This document shows positions 1 through 7,570 of a stretch of DNA of 35,587 nt, piece by piece (the first letter of the stretch is position 1; each line of letters opens with the position of its first letter). The stretch is from assembly GCA_003599815.1 (NCBI GenBank), contig QZJZ01000085.1, positions 1 through 35,587 of the forward strand, read 5' to 3'. Position numbers and translations under genes: made by a program. Below the pieces are notes generated by a model that saw nothing but the letters and a program-made list of their open reading frames with translations, did no database searches and was not told the origin of the DNA. The stretch is from Candidatus Auribacter fodinae. GTDB taxonomy: Bacteria; Auribacterota; Auribacteria; Auribacterales; Auribacteraceae.

Positions 1-4
1 AAAC

Positions 5-33
5 TACACATGTAATGATTTATGTGATATAAT
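5..33 (+). promoter_or_regulatory. Putative sigma-70 promoter, PEP-CTERM gene
   Basis: An extended -10 (TG at 25-26, TATAAT at 28-33) has a weak -35 (TACACA, 5-10) 17 bases upstream. It is followed by a Shine-Dalgarno AGGGA at 49-53 and an ATG at 60, so promoter, ribosome site and start form a normal compact set for the gene whose reading frame is interrupted at 81. Confidence 0.45.
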
Positions 34-89
34 AGTTATACAGTAAACAGGGATATATTATGCGCACATTGATCTTCATTTAAACAATC

Positions 90-617
90 ATGTTATTCAT
101 AGATTGTACAGTACAGGCGTCTGTTACCACATCAAACGGCTATTACACTATTGATTTTTACGAAGACACACTGTCCGGCATAGAAAATCGCTGGATTTTT
201 GATCTTAATGTGAATGACCCTGATGTACCGGGTGATGTTGAAGAGCTGTTTTTTGATGTGATGTTTTTTAATCCAGCTATTAATTTTTCAAATTCATACA
301 ATCCTGATAGTCCGTATTATGAATTCTCAATATATGCACAATCTACTTCTCAGTTGTTTCCTGTCATTTCATCAGATCAACTTGCCACTCCTGTTGGAAC
401 TACCTATTTATTTTATGCTACACCATTACTAACTGAAATTTTAGATGATGAACTGCAACCTGTTATGGGAAGTTTTGGTATCAGACTTGAAAATGAAACA
501 TTTATGTTCAATGGGCCAGTCAATTTTGTCGCAGTGCCTGAACCTGCATGCGGTTTATTTTTTATCTTCGGAGCATGGTTTCTGAGGCGATTCTCAAGAG
601 TAAAGAGGATGCGGTAA
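90..617 (+). CDS. PEP-CTERM sorting-signal protein with interrupted signal peptide
   Basis: The last ~27 residues carry the PEP-CTERM pattern: VPEP, a hydrophobic helix (about residues 151-166) and a basic tail RRFSRVKRMR. Proteins of this type are exported, and the tail is recognised by an exosortase, which is not present in this window. The rest is an acidic, beta-rich secreted domain that I do not recognise. The open frame from the ATG at 90 has no ribosome site. In the same frame an ATG at 60 sits 6 bases after AGGGA, and its peptide (MRTLIFI, stop at 81-83, then TIMLFIDCTVQAS) would be a good signal peptide except for the TAA. I therefore think the original start was 60 and the gene now carries a nonsense codon. 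It is either a fresh pseudogene, a sequencing error, or translated poorly from 90 with a shortened signal. Confidence 0.6.
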   Translation: MLFIDCTVQASVTTSNGYYTIDFYEDTLSGIENRWIFDLNVNDPDVPGDVEELFFDVMFFNPAINFSNSYNPDSPYYEFSIYAQSTSQLFPVISSDQLATPVGTTYLFYATPLLTEILDDELQPVMGSFGIRLENETFMFNGPVNFVAVPEPACGLFFIFGAWFLRRFSRVKRMR

Positions 618-747
618 AATCATCACTAACCTTTTTGTCTAAGCTATAAATACAGCCCCTTTTCAGTTCACGCCGGATTTGAGACTATAATCGCGACAGA
701 AACTTATACTGTTCCATTGAACTGTTATGTGAAATCTGATAGTTTGA

Positions 748-753
748 TATAAT
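748..753 (+). promoter_or_regulatory. Putative -10 box of glycosylation operon
   Basis: A perfect TATAAT lies 22 bases before the GTG start at 776, with a Shine-Dalgarno GAGG at 761-764 between them. No convincing -35 is present at the right distance, so this is tentative. Confidence 0.3.
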
Positions 754-775
754 TAAATAAGAGGACAATTATCCT

Positions 776-2323
776 GTGAAAAAAAACACTGTTTTCATTT
801 ACATATTGAGTCTTTTTATCCTGAGCATCTCTATACATCTGCCGTTTCTGCTCACGTCAGATTTTGGCGAACAGGACGCCGCCAGAATAGCAAACACGGC
901 TATCAGGAGTTACTATACCGGATACCTCACAAAAGAATATGTGATGTATTCAACCCCGTTATACGTGAGCACGCTGTTCATCTTATTGAAAATGAACATA
1001 TTGGCAATAAAATACATTCCGTTGTTCATGTCGCTTTTGACATTGATTGCCAGCGCGGCGGCAACACTTTGCTTATTCATTTTCACCTTTCGAATCACAA
1101 AATCAAAAAACACTGCATTAGCCGGAGCGCTATTGCTCCAGTTAAACCCTGCATTCTGGTTTAACAGCATATACGGTTTCCCGACAATAGTATCACTGTC
1201 GTTTTTCTTCTTGTCGCTGGTTTTATTTCAGGAAGGCATTCTAAGGCAGAGTTTTACATCCAAAATTATTTTATTCGCCGTATCACTGTTTTTATATATG
1301 ATATCCGTATTCACCAAAATTGACGCTGTTCTGGTGACACCGCTTTTTTGTTTTCCGGTATGGAACACATCCGCTTCTTACAAGACAAAAATACTGTGGT
1401 GCTTTGCGCTCTGTATAATAACCTGTCTTTGCTTCCTGTCTTTCAAAATGTATGTAAACTCATTTCCTGACGTATCCCTGAAGTTTGATATCAGCGAATG
1501 GTCAGATCAATTTCCGCTTGATTTCGGCTATTTCTGTTCCGCTGAAAACAGGACTGTCATCGCCCGGGCAATGGGTTTTTTGAGTATACCTCTTGCGTTC
1601 ATCGGTTTCTTTTTTATCCCGAAGCAGTATAAGGTATTATATTGCTGGGTGGTTTTATCTATGCTCCCCATTGTATTTTTCTGGGGGTTACGCCCCGGAA
1701 ATACCGCCCGCCACAACCTGTTTCCAGCCGTTCTGATATATATATTACTCATATTGCCGCTGTTAAATAAAAGAGTATGGAAACTATGGCTTTTAGCTCT
1801 TCTGATTATGAGCGTCGTGAATTATGTCCGGTATCCGGCAACAGCCAACACAGCACGCCCGTCAGGACGGCTGATTCGCGGCTCGCAATGGCTTAAAGAC
1901 GGAGTTACCAAACTGAGAGACAGAGCGGAGCACACGCTCAATTTGCCTTTTCAGAAAATCGCGGTTATCGGGCAAGGATGGCAGCATCCGTTTTATATTT
2001 ATCAACTGTTTCTCCGATACACATTTTCACCGGATTCTTTCGCGCCGTACCATCATTTTGAATACACCATTATGGACAATGACAACCTGCAGAAAACGTT
2101 CTGCTTCCTGTATTCCGAATCATGCGGCACGGATAAAATTATCGGGCTTCACAATAAAGGATATTCTTTACTTATCAAAGACAAGGACTTGAGGAACGAC
2201 CTGCAGTCAGCGTATAATGTTGAGTTCGATAATGAATTCGATAACGAAATATTGGACGCAACTGCACTTATAGAAGCATTGTCTATAGGTACTGCTCCGC
2301 AGGATAACACAAAGGAAGATTAA
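776..2323 (+). CDS. GT-C membrane glycosyltransferase (PMT/ArnT-like)
   Basis: A 515-residue polytopic inner-membrane protein with about eleven hydrophobic segments in the first ~350 residues and a soluble C-terminal part of ~160 residues. The first periplasmic loop has acidic residues (GEQDAAR, E32 and D34) where GT39/GT83-type enzymes place their catalytic acid. Enzymes of this class move a sugar from a polyprenyl-phosphate carrier to an acceptor outside the inner membrane. The next gene encodes a GT2 enzyme of the kind that makes such carriers, one base downstream, which supports the pairing. The GTG start at 776 is 11 bases after GAGG. The tail contains a 12-base tandem duplication (residues EFDNEFDNE). 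The acceptor is unknown; a flippase-like or O-antigen polymerase role is less likely given the loop acids. Confidence 0.65.
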   Translation: MKKNTVFIYILSLFILSISIHLPFLLTSDFGEQDAARIANTAIRSYYTGYLTKEYVMYSTPLYVSTLFILLKMNILAIKYIPLFMSLLTLIASAAATLCLFIFTFRITKSKNTALAGALLLQLNPAFWFNSIYGFPTIVSLSFFFLSLVLFQEGILRQSFTSKIILFAVSLFLYMISVFTKIDAVLVTPLFCFPVWNTSASYKTKILWCFALCIITCLCFLSFKMYVNSFPDVSLKFDISEWSDQFPLDFGYFCSAENRTVIARAMGFLSIPLAFIGFFFIPKQYKVLYCWVVLSMLPIVFFWGLRPGNTARHNLFPAVLIYILLILPLLNKRVWKLWLLALLIMSVVNYVRYPATANTARPSGRLIRGSQWLKDGVTKLRDRAEHTLNLPFQKIAVIGQGWQHPFYIYQLFLRYTFSPDSFAPYHHFEYTIMDNDNLQKTFCFLYSESCGTDKIIGLHNKGYSLLIKDKDLRNDLQSAYNVEFDNEFDNEILDATALIEALSIGTAPQDNTKED

Positions 2324-2324
2324 A

Positions 2325-3281
2325 ATGCCCGGACGTTCGACACAATACACTGTATCAATCGTGGTTCCCATGTTCAATGAGGCTGACGGAATAGAACATT
2401 TTTACTCCGTCCTTAAAAAAGAACTCGACCGGCTGAAATGTGTCCATGAAATCATTTTTGTGGATGACGGAAGCATTGATGATTCCTTTGAAAAAGTACG
2501 GCAGATCGCCGCATCCGACGCATCCGTGAAAGGAATCCAGTTCTCACGGAATTTCGGGCACCAGATGGCGCTATTTGCCGGACTGAAAATGGCGGCAGGC
2601 GATTATATCATCATGATGGACGCCGACCTCCAGCATCCGCCGCGATTAATACCCGAATTAATACGACATGCTCAGACAGGATACGATATTGTGTACACAA
2701 TACGCAAAGACGACGAGACCGGGTTCCTGAAAAAAAGCACGTCATCTTTGTTTTACGCGGTTTTTAACTTTCTGTCTGGGCTGAAAATATGCAATACCGC
2801 TGACTTCCGCCTCATTACGCGCACGGTGTGCAATACTATCACGTCCATTGACGAACGGGATATTTTTCTGCGGGGATTGTTCTGCTGGATCGGGTTTCGC
2901 CAGGCAGGCATCGAATACAAACCGGACAAAAGAAAATATGGTACGACAAAATATACCTTTAAGAAAATGCTCCGGTTCGCCCTGATCGGCATTACATCCT
3001 TTTCTATCAAACCAATTCGCCTTTCACTGTTTTTATGTATAGCCGCGATCATGATAGCTGTCTTTTACAGCGGGTATGCGTTATACGTCAAGCTGGTGCT
3101 CGATTCGGCTATACAGGGCTGGACGTCAATATTGATTCTGAATTCGCTGTTTTTTGCCGGAGTGTTCATGCTGTTGGGAATAATCGGCGAATATATCGGT
3201 AAAATCCATATGGAAACGAAAAAACGCCCTTTGTATATCATCAGCAACACCTTCGGGGACATACAAGAAAAAAATAATTAG
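2325..3281 (+). CDS. GT2 polyprenyl-phosphate glycosyltransferase (GtrB/DPM1-like)
   Basis: The 318-residue length and layout match undecaprenyl-phosphate hexosyltransferases of the GtrB/ArnC type: a cytoplasmic GT-A domain followed by two C-terminal membrane helices (about 225-255 and 265-290). Visible motifs are VVPMFNEADG (nucleotide-sugar binding, residues 13-22), VDDGS (D47-D48), the metal-binding MMDADLQHPP (D99, D101) and a membrane-end motif GEYIGKIHMETKKRP. Such enzymes transfer a sugar from a nucleotide to undecaprenyl phosphate on the cytoplasmic face. The gene starts one base after the stop of the GT-C gene and is followed 28 bases later by a membrane protein, so the three genes look co-transcribed. 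The sugar cannot be read from the sequence. Confidence 0.85.
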   Translation: MPGRSTQYTVSIVVPMFNEADGIEHFYSVLKKELDRLKCVHEIIFVDDGSIDDSFEKVRQIAASDASVKGIQFSRNFGHQMALFAGLKMAAGDYIIMMDADLQHPPRLIPELIRHAQTGYDIVYTIRKDDETGFLKKSTSSLFYAVFNFLSGLKICNTADFRLITRTVCNTITSIDERDIFLRGLFCWIGFRQAGIEYKPDKRKYGTTKYTFKKMLRFALIGITSFSIKPIRLSLFLCIAAIMIAVFYSGYALYVKLVLDSAIQGWTSILILNSLFFAGVFMLLGIIGEYIGKIHMETKKRPLYIISNTFGDIQEKNN

Positions 3282-3309
3282 AGGTATCCCATAACCGCGA
3301 GGATTTACC

Positions 3310-4290
3310 ATGCAGAAAAAATCGTTTCTATTCACAGCTATTCTGATCGCATCGGTCGCGGCGGTTCTGACATATAATTACTGCACCCTCTTTACGTTCA
3401 CTAAACTGAAATCCAGCATGTTTTTACATAAACAAATTATTCATGGCAAGGCGTTATCACCCTATAATTACCGAATCCTTGTGCCAGTTGTTACGGAAAC
3501 CGCGGCGAAACTGTTGTGCGGCCTTGGGGTTATGAAATACAAAGAGGCATGGACAACAACGTATGCCATGTACTATTTCACCGCTATTTTTTTATTTCTG
3601 ATGACGTTGTTCCTGTTTCTGAAACAATGGCATAACCCGTTGCTGTCGTTAATCGGAACGCTGTTTTGCGCGGGACTGCTCCCTGTTGCGCTGATGGATC
3701 ACTATTTCCAGCCAGGATCTCTTCTGGAAGCATGGCTTTTTTGCGCCGCGTTTCTTGCCAGTTGCAAGAGCAGGTATGTGGCGGTCGCCATAATCACGGT
3801 TATCGCGTCGTTCAATCGTGAAACCGGGATTTTTATCCCTTTTGTGTATTTGTTCGGGGCGCTGGATATCAAATCCGCTGTAAAGAAACCGGACAAAAAT
3901 GTAATGCGGCAAATCGTGAATTTTATGGCGCTTACGCTGATTTCCGCAGGTGTTGTTATCGGGATTCGATATATGCAGGGATTCAGCGGCGTCCGGCATA
4001 CAATCAGTGATGTCTGGACAATTAATACATACACGTTAGGGCTATTGATCGCGCCGCTTCATCTTGTGTTATTCTTAGGCGGCGGGTGGGTTCTGGCGGC
4101 TCTGGGATTCCGTAAAGCAGATCGGTTTACCCGTCAGGAGACGCTGATCATTCCGTTATACATTATACCTGTCGCTATTTTTGGTATCTGGCGTGAGGTA
4201 AGGCTTCTCATACCGCTGTATCCGCTCCTCATTTCCCTGTGTTTGTTTTATGTGCGGGATGAGTGTGATGGTGTTGGGGAGCGGGGATGA
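3310..4290 (+). CDS. Polytopic membrane protein of glycosylation operon
   Basis: A 326-residue protein with about eight hydrophobic helices. Conserved-looking soluble patches are ALSPYNYRILVPVV after the first helix (residues ~49-62) and FNRETGIFIPFVY around residue 170. These remind me of uncharacterised membrane proteins in polysaccharide and GT-C clusters, but I do not recognise a named family. AGGA precedes the ATG by six bases. It is the third gene of the unit starting at 776, which suggests a role in glycan transfer or carrier handling. A direct catalytic role is not supported by any motif I can identify. Confidence 0.55.
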   Translation: MQKKSFLFTAILIASVAAVLTYNYCTLFTFTKLKSSMFLHKQIIHGKALSPYNYRILVPVVTETAAKLLCGLGVMKYKEAWTTTYAMYYFTAIFLFLMTLFLFLKQWHNPLLSLIGTLFCAGLLPVALMDHYFQPGSLLEAWLFCAAFLASCKSRYVAVAIITVIASFNRETGIFIPFVYLFGALDIKSAVKKPDKNVMRQIVNFMALTLISAGVVIGIRYMQGFSGVRHTISDVWTINTYTLGLLIAPLHLVLFLGGGWVLAALGFRKADRFTRQETLIIPLYIIPVAIFGIWREVRLLIPLYPLLISLCLFYVRDECDGVGERG

Positions 4291-4314
4291 GGCAATACAG
4301 TTGCAAAAATAAGT

Positions 4315-4520
4315 TGAGAGCGATGAAAAAGTCACAAGAGAATGTCATTGCGAAGCCCCAAAGGGGCTGTGGCAATCTACTCCTTATTACTTTTTGCAAA
4401 TTGTGGAGTTTTTTGTTTTAGAAGGTCAAAACGAACAAAGTTCGTAACACAATATCTTCCTCTACATTATGTTGCACGATGAGATCACCACGCCGCTCTA
4501 CTTCATGTGATGACAGGTTT
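4315..4520 (+). repeat. MITE-like repeat, copy A (interrupted)
   Basis: The left half (tgagagcgatgaaaaagtc, then the GAAGCCCC/GGGGCTGTGG hairpin to 4378) is intact and shares 64 identical bases with copy E at 35489-35552. The right half resumes near 4458 (ATGTTGCACGATGAGATCACCACG) after roughly 75 bases absent from the other copies. The right terminal repeat has decayed. Confidence 0.75.
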
Positions 4521-4802
4521 TTAGTTTTGCAAAGGATTCCAAGCGATATTGTCATGCGGTATTAATTCGGGGAACACGCTCTGTGGAAATTGGAGGGATT
4601 GCAGAGTGACTGCAATCAGTGAAAAGATAAGAAAATATCTGAAATTACAATGTTCAACGTTCCGGTAACCGGATATGCCCTACTGTACTCACAATACTAT
4701 TTTAACTTAATCACAATCTCCAATAACCACGTGTCGTGCGAACTTCGAAAAGATTTCCGAAGTTGCTGTACATGAACATGAAAATTATCCTGTCCATGCT
4801 TT

Positions 4803-4832
4803 GATTTTTTTGGGCTGAAGCCTTAAAAAATC
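4803..4832 (-). other. Hairpin downstream of csp gene
   Basis: An 8-bp stem (GATTTTTT/AAAAAATC) encloses a GGC/GCC inner stem, 33 bases past the csp stop. The A-run, not a T-run, is on the 3' side on both strands, so it is not a textbook intrinsic terminator. It may still end or protect the csp transcript. Confidence 0.4.
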
Positions 4833-4865
4833 ATAAAAATCCTGCTAAAAGCGAATGTCCGGTGA

Positions 4866-5066
4866 TTAGATGGCCATAACGTTTTCAGCATGATCGCCTT
4901 TTGGGCCTTTTTTGATTTCGAATTCGACTTTTTGGTTCTCACCGAGTGATTTGAAACCGGCACTCTTGATAGCCGAATAATGGACAAATATATCTCCGCC
5001 GTTATCAAGCGATATAAATCCAAAACCTTTTTTTTCGTTAAACCATTTTACTGTACCTGTTGGCAT
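4866..5066 (-). CDS. csp: Cold-shock protein, CspA family
   Basis: A 66-residue single cold-shock domain, the usual length. It shows [15 protein letters not shown] (RNP1 KGFGFI) and DIFVHYSAI (RNP2 IFVH), the surface that binds single-stranded RNA and DNA. Proteins of this family act as RNA chaperones that melt hairpins. The start is placed at 5066, where AAGGAG at 5076-5081 sits 9 bases upstream. An upstream in-frame ATG at 5096 would add [10 protein letters not shown], which is not a family feature and lies inside the leader. A ~200-base AT-rich leader with a terminator hairpin precedes the gene, so expression is probably controlled in the leader. Confidence 0.95.
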   Translation of the reverse strand: MPTGTVKWFNEKKGFGFISLDNGGDIFVHYSAIKSAGFKSLGENQKVEFEIKKGPKGDHAENVMAI

Positions 5067-5097
5067 CTCTTGCTTCTCCTTGTTATACTTTTTCAAT

Positions 5098-5136
5098 AAA
5101 AAAACCGTAAGGCAAATAGATTCTGCCTTACGGTTT
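5098..5136 (-). terminator. Intrinsic terminator inside the csp leader (attenuator candidate)
   Basis: On the minus strand a perfect 13-bp stem (AAACCGTAAGGCA pairing with TGCCTTACGGTTT, 9-base loop) is followed by seven consecutive T residues. It ends 31 bases before the csp start codon. That gap has no room for a promoter, so csp transcripts must cross it. No T-run follows on the plus strand, so it is directed at the csp transcript. Confidence 0.75.
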
Positions 5137-5270
5137 AACGCTTCTACAATCTACTATTTGAATAAAAACTTAAAATGAATGATGGAAAAAAAAATCTCAA
5201 CAAAAAATGTACTCTCAAAAAAAACTAAACTTAACACACGAGCATTACGCATTCTCGCTAACAGAGAATA

Positions 5271-5298
5271 ACTATATCACAGTAATTTAAATATGCAA
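5271..5298 (-). promoter_or_regulatory. csp promoter
   Basis: On the minus strand TTGCAT (5293-5298), a 16-base spacer, then TATAGT (5271-5276). Transcription would begin near 5264, giving a leader of about 200 bases, a length typical of cold-shock genes. Confidence 0.55.
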
Positions 5299-5398
5299 TG
5301 AAATAATTAAAATATTTTTAGCGGTTCTTTTTAAAGGCTGTATGATGAGTCGGGATGAGAGGATTATTAGCAATTGATTTTTTGCCGAAAATAATCGT

Positions 5399-5589
5399 AG
5401 TATTTTAAAAAGCCGGGAACAATGAAAAAGTCACAAAAGACTGGCATTGCGAAGCCCGCAGGGGCTGTGGCAATTTTCTCCGCTGTATTGTGTTACACGA
5501 TGAGATCACCACGTCGCTGACGCTCCTCGTGATGACATCTTAACGAAAATGTAGAGACTTTCTCATCGCTCCCAGTATTTTAAGAAAGC
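5399..5589 (+). repeat. MITE-like repeat, copy B, with flanking direct repeat
   Basis: The element runs from 5415 (gggaacaatgaaaaagtc) to 5573 (gactttctcatcgctccc), with the terminal inverted repeats facing each other. It is bordered by AGTATTTTAAAAAGC at 5399-5413 and AGTATTTTAAGAAAGC at 5574-5589, which look like a duplicated insertion site. Both internal hairpins are present. It ends 37 bases before the Smr gene. Confidence 0.75.
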
Positions 5590-5610
5590 GCTATGTGAAC
5601 AGGAGAATGT

Positions 5611-5868
5611 ATGGCTAAATTAAAACTCGACCTTCATGAGATTTACAATAAAGGGCGCAGTATTGAGAACGAACTCGACAGGGTTATTCATGAAGCTGTT
5701 GAAAAAAATATAACGCTGGTTGAGATTATTCCGGGCAAAGGAAGCGGGCAGTTGAAAAAGCATGTTATCCGGTTTCTGGAACGCAAGGACATCAAACAGC
5801 TGTATCACCGCATCGAAAAGGACAGCAAAAATTTCGGGCGGCTGTTTGTTCATTTCAAGAAGAAATAA
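5611..5868 (+). CDS. Stand-alone Smr-domain protein
   Basis: An 85-residue single Smr (small MutS-related) domain. The family signatures are LDLH (residues 6-9) at the start and the glycine-rich GKGSGQLK (42-49) in the middle. Smr domains bind or nick DNA or RNA. Many act in recombination control (MutS2) or, as later shown, in RNA cleavage on collided ribosomes. The first residue of the usual HGKGSG motif is proline here (P41), which may lower activity. AGGAG lies 5 bases before the ATG. It converges on the glycosyltransferase gene with a 6-base gap and has no obvious functional partner nearby. Confidence 0.85.
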   Translation: MAKLKLDLHEIYNKGRSIENELDRVIHEAVEKNITLVEIIPGKGSGQLKKHVIRFLERKDIKQLYHRIEKDSKNFGRLFVHFKKK

Positions 5869-5874
5869 AGCATA

Positions 5875-7089
5875 TCACGCCTGAGCGCAGTCCGCTTTAT
5901 CGGCGTATTCCACAATCAGTTCAGCGGCCATGCGCGGCGCGTCGTATGTCGCCAGCGTTTTTTGTATCTGTTCGCATGCCTGAGCGTATGACGGGTCGTT
6001 CAGTATAGTTGTGTATGCGGCTAATATGTCACCCGGCACGCACGAATCCTCACCGAACTGAATGCCAAGATTGAGAGCCGTGATCCTGTCCATGTTCCAC
6101 TGCTGGTCGTTGTGAGTCGCTATACCGATGATGGGCACGCCGTATGATAAAGCCTGATACAAAGTACCTTGCCCGCCATGGCAGACAACAGCCTGAGCGT
6201 TTTTGTACGCCGCATTCGAGGGCAGGTAATCGAACAACATGAAATTCGAGGGTATTGTGACCGGCATGTGCTGTCCTCCGGTGGTCATCACAACCGGTGT
6301 TCTGATGGTGGCGAAGGCGTCCATGACCAGCTGAATCATTTTGGGAGTCGCGGTACTGCCCAGCGTTACGTAAATATACGGTTCATCGGGAAGTTTGTAT
6401 TTCTGCAGATCTTCAGGTCGGTCGCTTCTGGCGAACAGCGGGCCGATATAGCGGAAATTTTCAGGTAAGTCATTCGTGGGGCAGAATTCAGGTATATCGG
6501 GCATCAAATTGAATTCACCATACATTTCGTGGTTGAGATCGCTTATCGGATGTAATCCTAACTTTTTGCGCAACAGCCAGAAATACACGCCCCGGTCAAA
6601 CATCATCAGTTTCTGCCCGTACGGCGATACCCATTCCATGAATCGTTTGCCGAACAGTTTGCCCAACAGCATCTTTTCGGAGATAGACCGTTTCTCGGCG
6701 TAATGTTTTGTCCACAAGGTGTTGATGATGCCGACATACGGCACTTTGCAGTATTCCGTGCTGATGCGGAGTGTCCACCGGAAGTCGCCCACTGCCACCC
6801 GCGGGTTGATTTTCTGAATGCACTCGATTTCCGAGTCGACGCTCTGGCGCAGGCGGTTGCCGTTATAATACCGGAACATGCTTGCCCGGGTTGCTTTCAT
6901 GGTGTGGACAGGGCAGTTGGTGTATACGGGATAACGCTCGAACCCGTTATCAGCGAGGATTTTTTCATATATTCCGCTTGCCGCGAATATAACTGTTTCG
7001 CCGCGTGAGCGGAGCACTTTGGCTATTTCCAAGCACCGGAGCAGGTGTGATAGAAAGTTGGCGTCTGTAACAAAAAGTATTGGTTTCAC
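5875..7089 (-). CDS. GT1 (UGT/MGT-type) glycosyltransferase
   Basis: A 404-residue GT-B enzyme. The N-terminal Rossmann part opens with KPILFVTDANFLSHLLRCLE, where family members bind the acceptor. The C-terminal donor site has CHGGQGTLYQALSYGVP (H304-T309) and a following DQQWN, the nucleotide-sugar signature of GT1 enzymes related to YjiC and rhamnosyltransferases. These transfer a sugar from a UDP or dTDP donor to small lipophilic acceptors or lipids. I chose the GTG at 7089 because GAGGG lies 6 bases upstream; the longer open frame to 7149 has no ribosome site and a non-family N-terminus. It is a single gene on the minus strand, and the acceptor is unknown. Confidence 0.8.
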   Translation of the reverse strand: MKPILFVTDANFLSHLLRCLEIAKVLRSRGETVIFAASGIYEKILADNGFERYPVYTNCPVHTMKATRASMFRYYNGNRLRQSVDSEIECIQKINPRVAVGDFRWTLRISTEYCKVPYVGIINTLWTKHYAEKRSISEKMLLGKLFGKRFMEWVSPYGQKLMMFDRGVYFWLLRKKLGLHPISDLNHEMYGEFNLMPDIPEFCPTNDLPENFRYIGPLFARSDRPEDLQKYKLPDEPYIYVTLGSTATPKMIQLVMDAFATIRTPVVMTTGGQHMPVTIPSNFMLFDYLPSNAAYKNAQAVVCHGGQGTLYQALSYGVPIIGIATHNDQQWNMDRITALNLGIQFGEDSCVPGDILAAYTTILNDPSYAQACEQIQKTLATYDAPRMAAELIVEYADKADCAQA

Positions 7090-7570
7090 GATATGCCCTC
7101 GTAATAAATCATTGTTGAAATGCGTTGCCATAAGGCGATGTTGAATCAATAACTATATATGAACCGCTTGGTAAATGTGAAGCGGAAAGTGTTGGGGATA
7201 TGTTTCTTGAAATGGCAAAGGGTTGATGGGTACCTAGGTTGCGCTGGTACAAAGGCATTTTTGTCAATCAAATAGCTCTGGGATTGCCAAACTATTTACG
7301 TTTGCCCAATCTCTTTAATTTAAACATCTGGTAATAAAGGTATATCCCATCTTGCAGAATCTGATAATTTTTTTTGCTAGACTTCAGTTTTAGTATATCT
7401 TCTATTTAGTGGCACGGTTTTAGATGGAAAAGATTATTAAAAATTATTTTATTTGTAGGAGGCTGGAGTGGGCGTTTATTATTTTGCACAAATTCAAGTA
7501 GTTCTGTATAATTAGATTCATAAAATTGTCTTATTTAAGGATTGCACTCTTTCCATTTGAGAAATAAAAA
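7090..7570. other. AT-rich intergenic region before the HNH gene
   Basis: About 480 bases with no gene. A promoter for the downstream HNH gene is visible at 7484-7512. I see no repeat copy or tRNA that would mark an insertion point, although the sequence becomes clearly more AT-rich from about 7300 onward. Confidence 0.4.
7484..7512 (+). promoter_or_regulatory. Putative promoter of HNH endonuclease gene
   Basis: TTGCAC (7484-7489), a 17-base spacer, then TATAAT (7507-7512), with the ATG at 7571. The ribosome site is weak. Confidence 0.45.

Larger units (their letters stand above)
4291..4865. other. Intergenic region: repeat copy and hairpins
   Basis: 575 bases without a credible gene. It holds repeat copy A (from 4315), a 7-bp stem with 7-base loop at 4597-4617 (GATTGCA/TGCAATC), a 13-bp perfect palindrome TCCGGTAACCGGA at 4661-4673, and the hairpin at 4803-4832 behind the cold-shock gene. 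Confidence 0.5.
5067..5610. other. csp leader, csp promoter and repeat copy B
   Basis: This stretch has no gene. From right to left it holds the Smr ribosome site, repeat copy B (5415-5573) with its flanking direct repeat, the csp promoter (5271-5298), and the AT-rich csp leader containing a 6-bp hairpin (ATTCTC/GAGAAT, 5251-5269) and a terminator. Confidence 0.6.

Noticed and set aside
4661..4673. 13-bp palindrome TCCGGTAACCGGA as an operator
   Set aside because: No promoter or gene start is near it, and one short palindrome in 575 bases is weak evidence.
5067..5096. Ten extra N-terminal residues on the cold-shock protein
   Set aside because: They are not a family feature, and the AAGGAG at 5076-5081 lies inside them, at the right distance for the start at 5066.
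6169..7008. Plus-strand open frames opposite the GT1 gene
   Set aside because: They are antisense shadows without ribosome sites or recognisable motifs; the minus-strand frame has clear family motifs.
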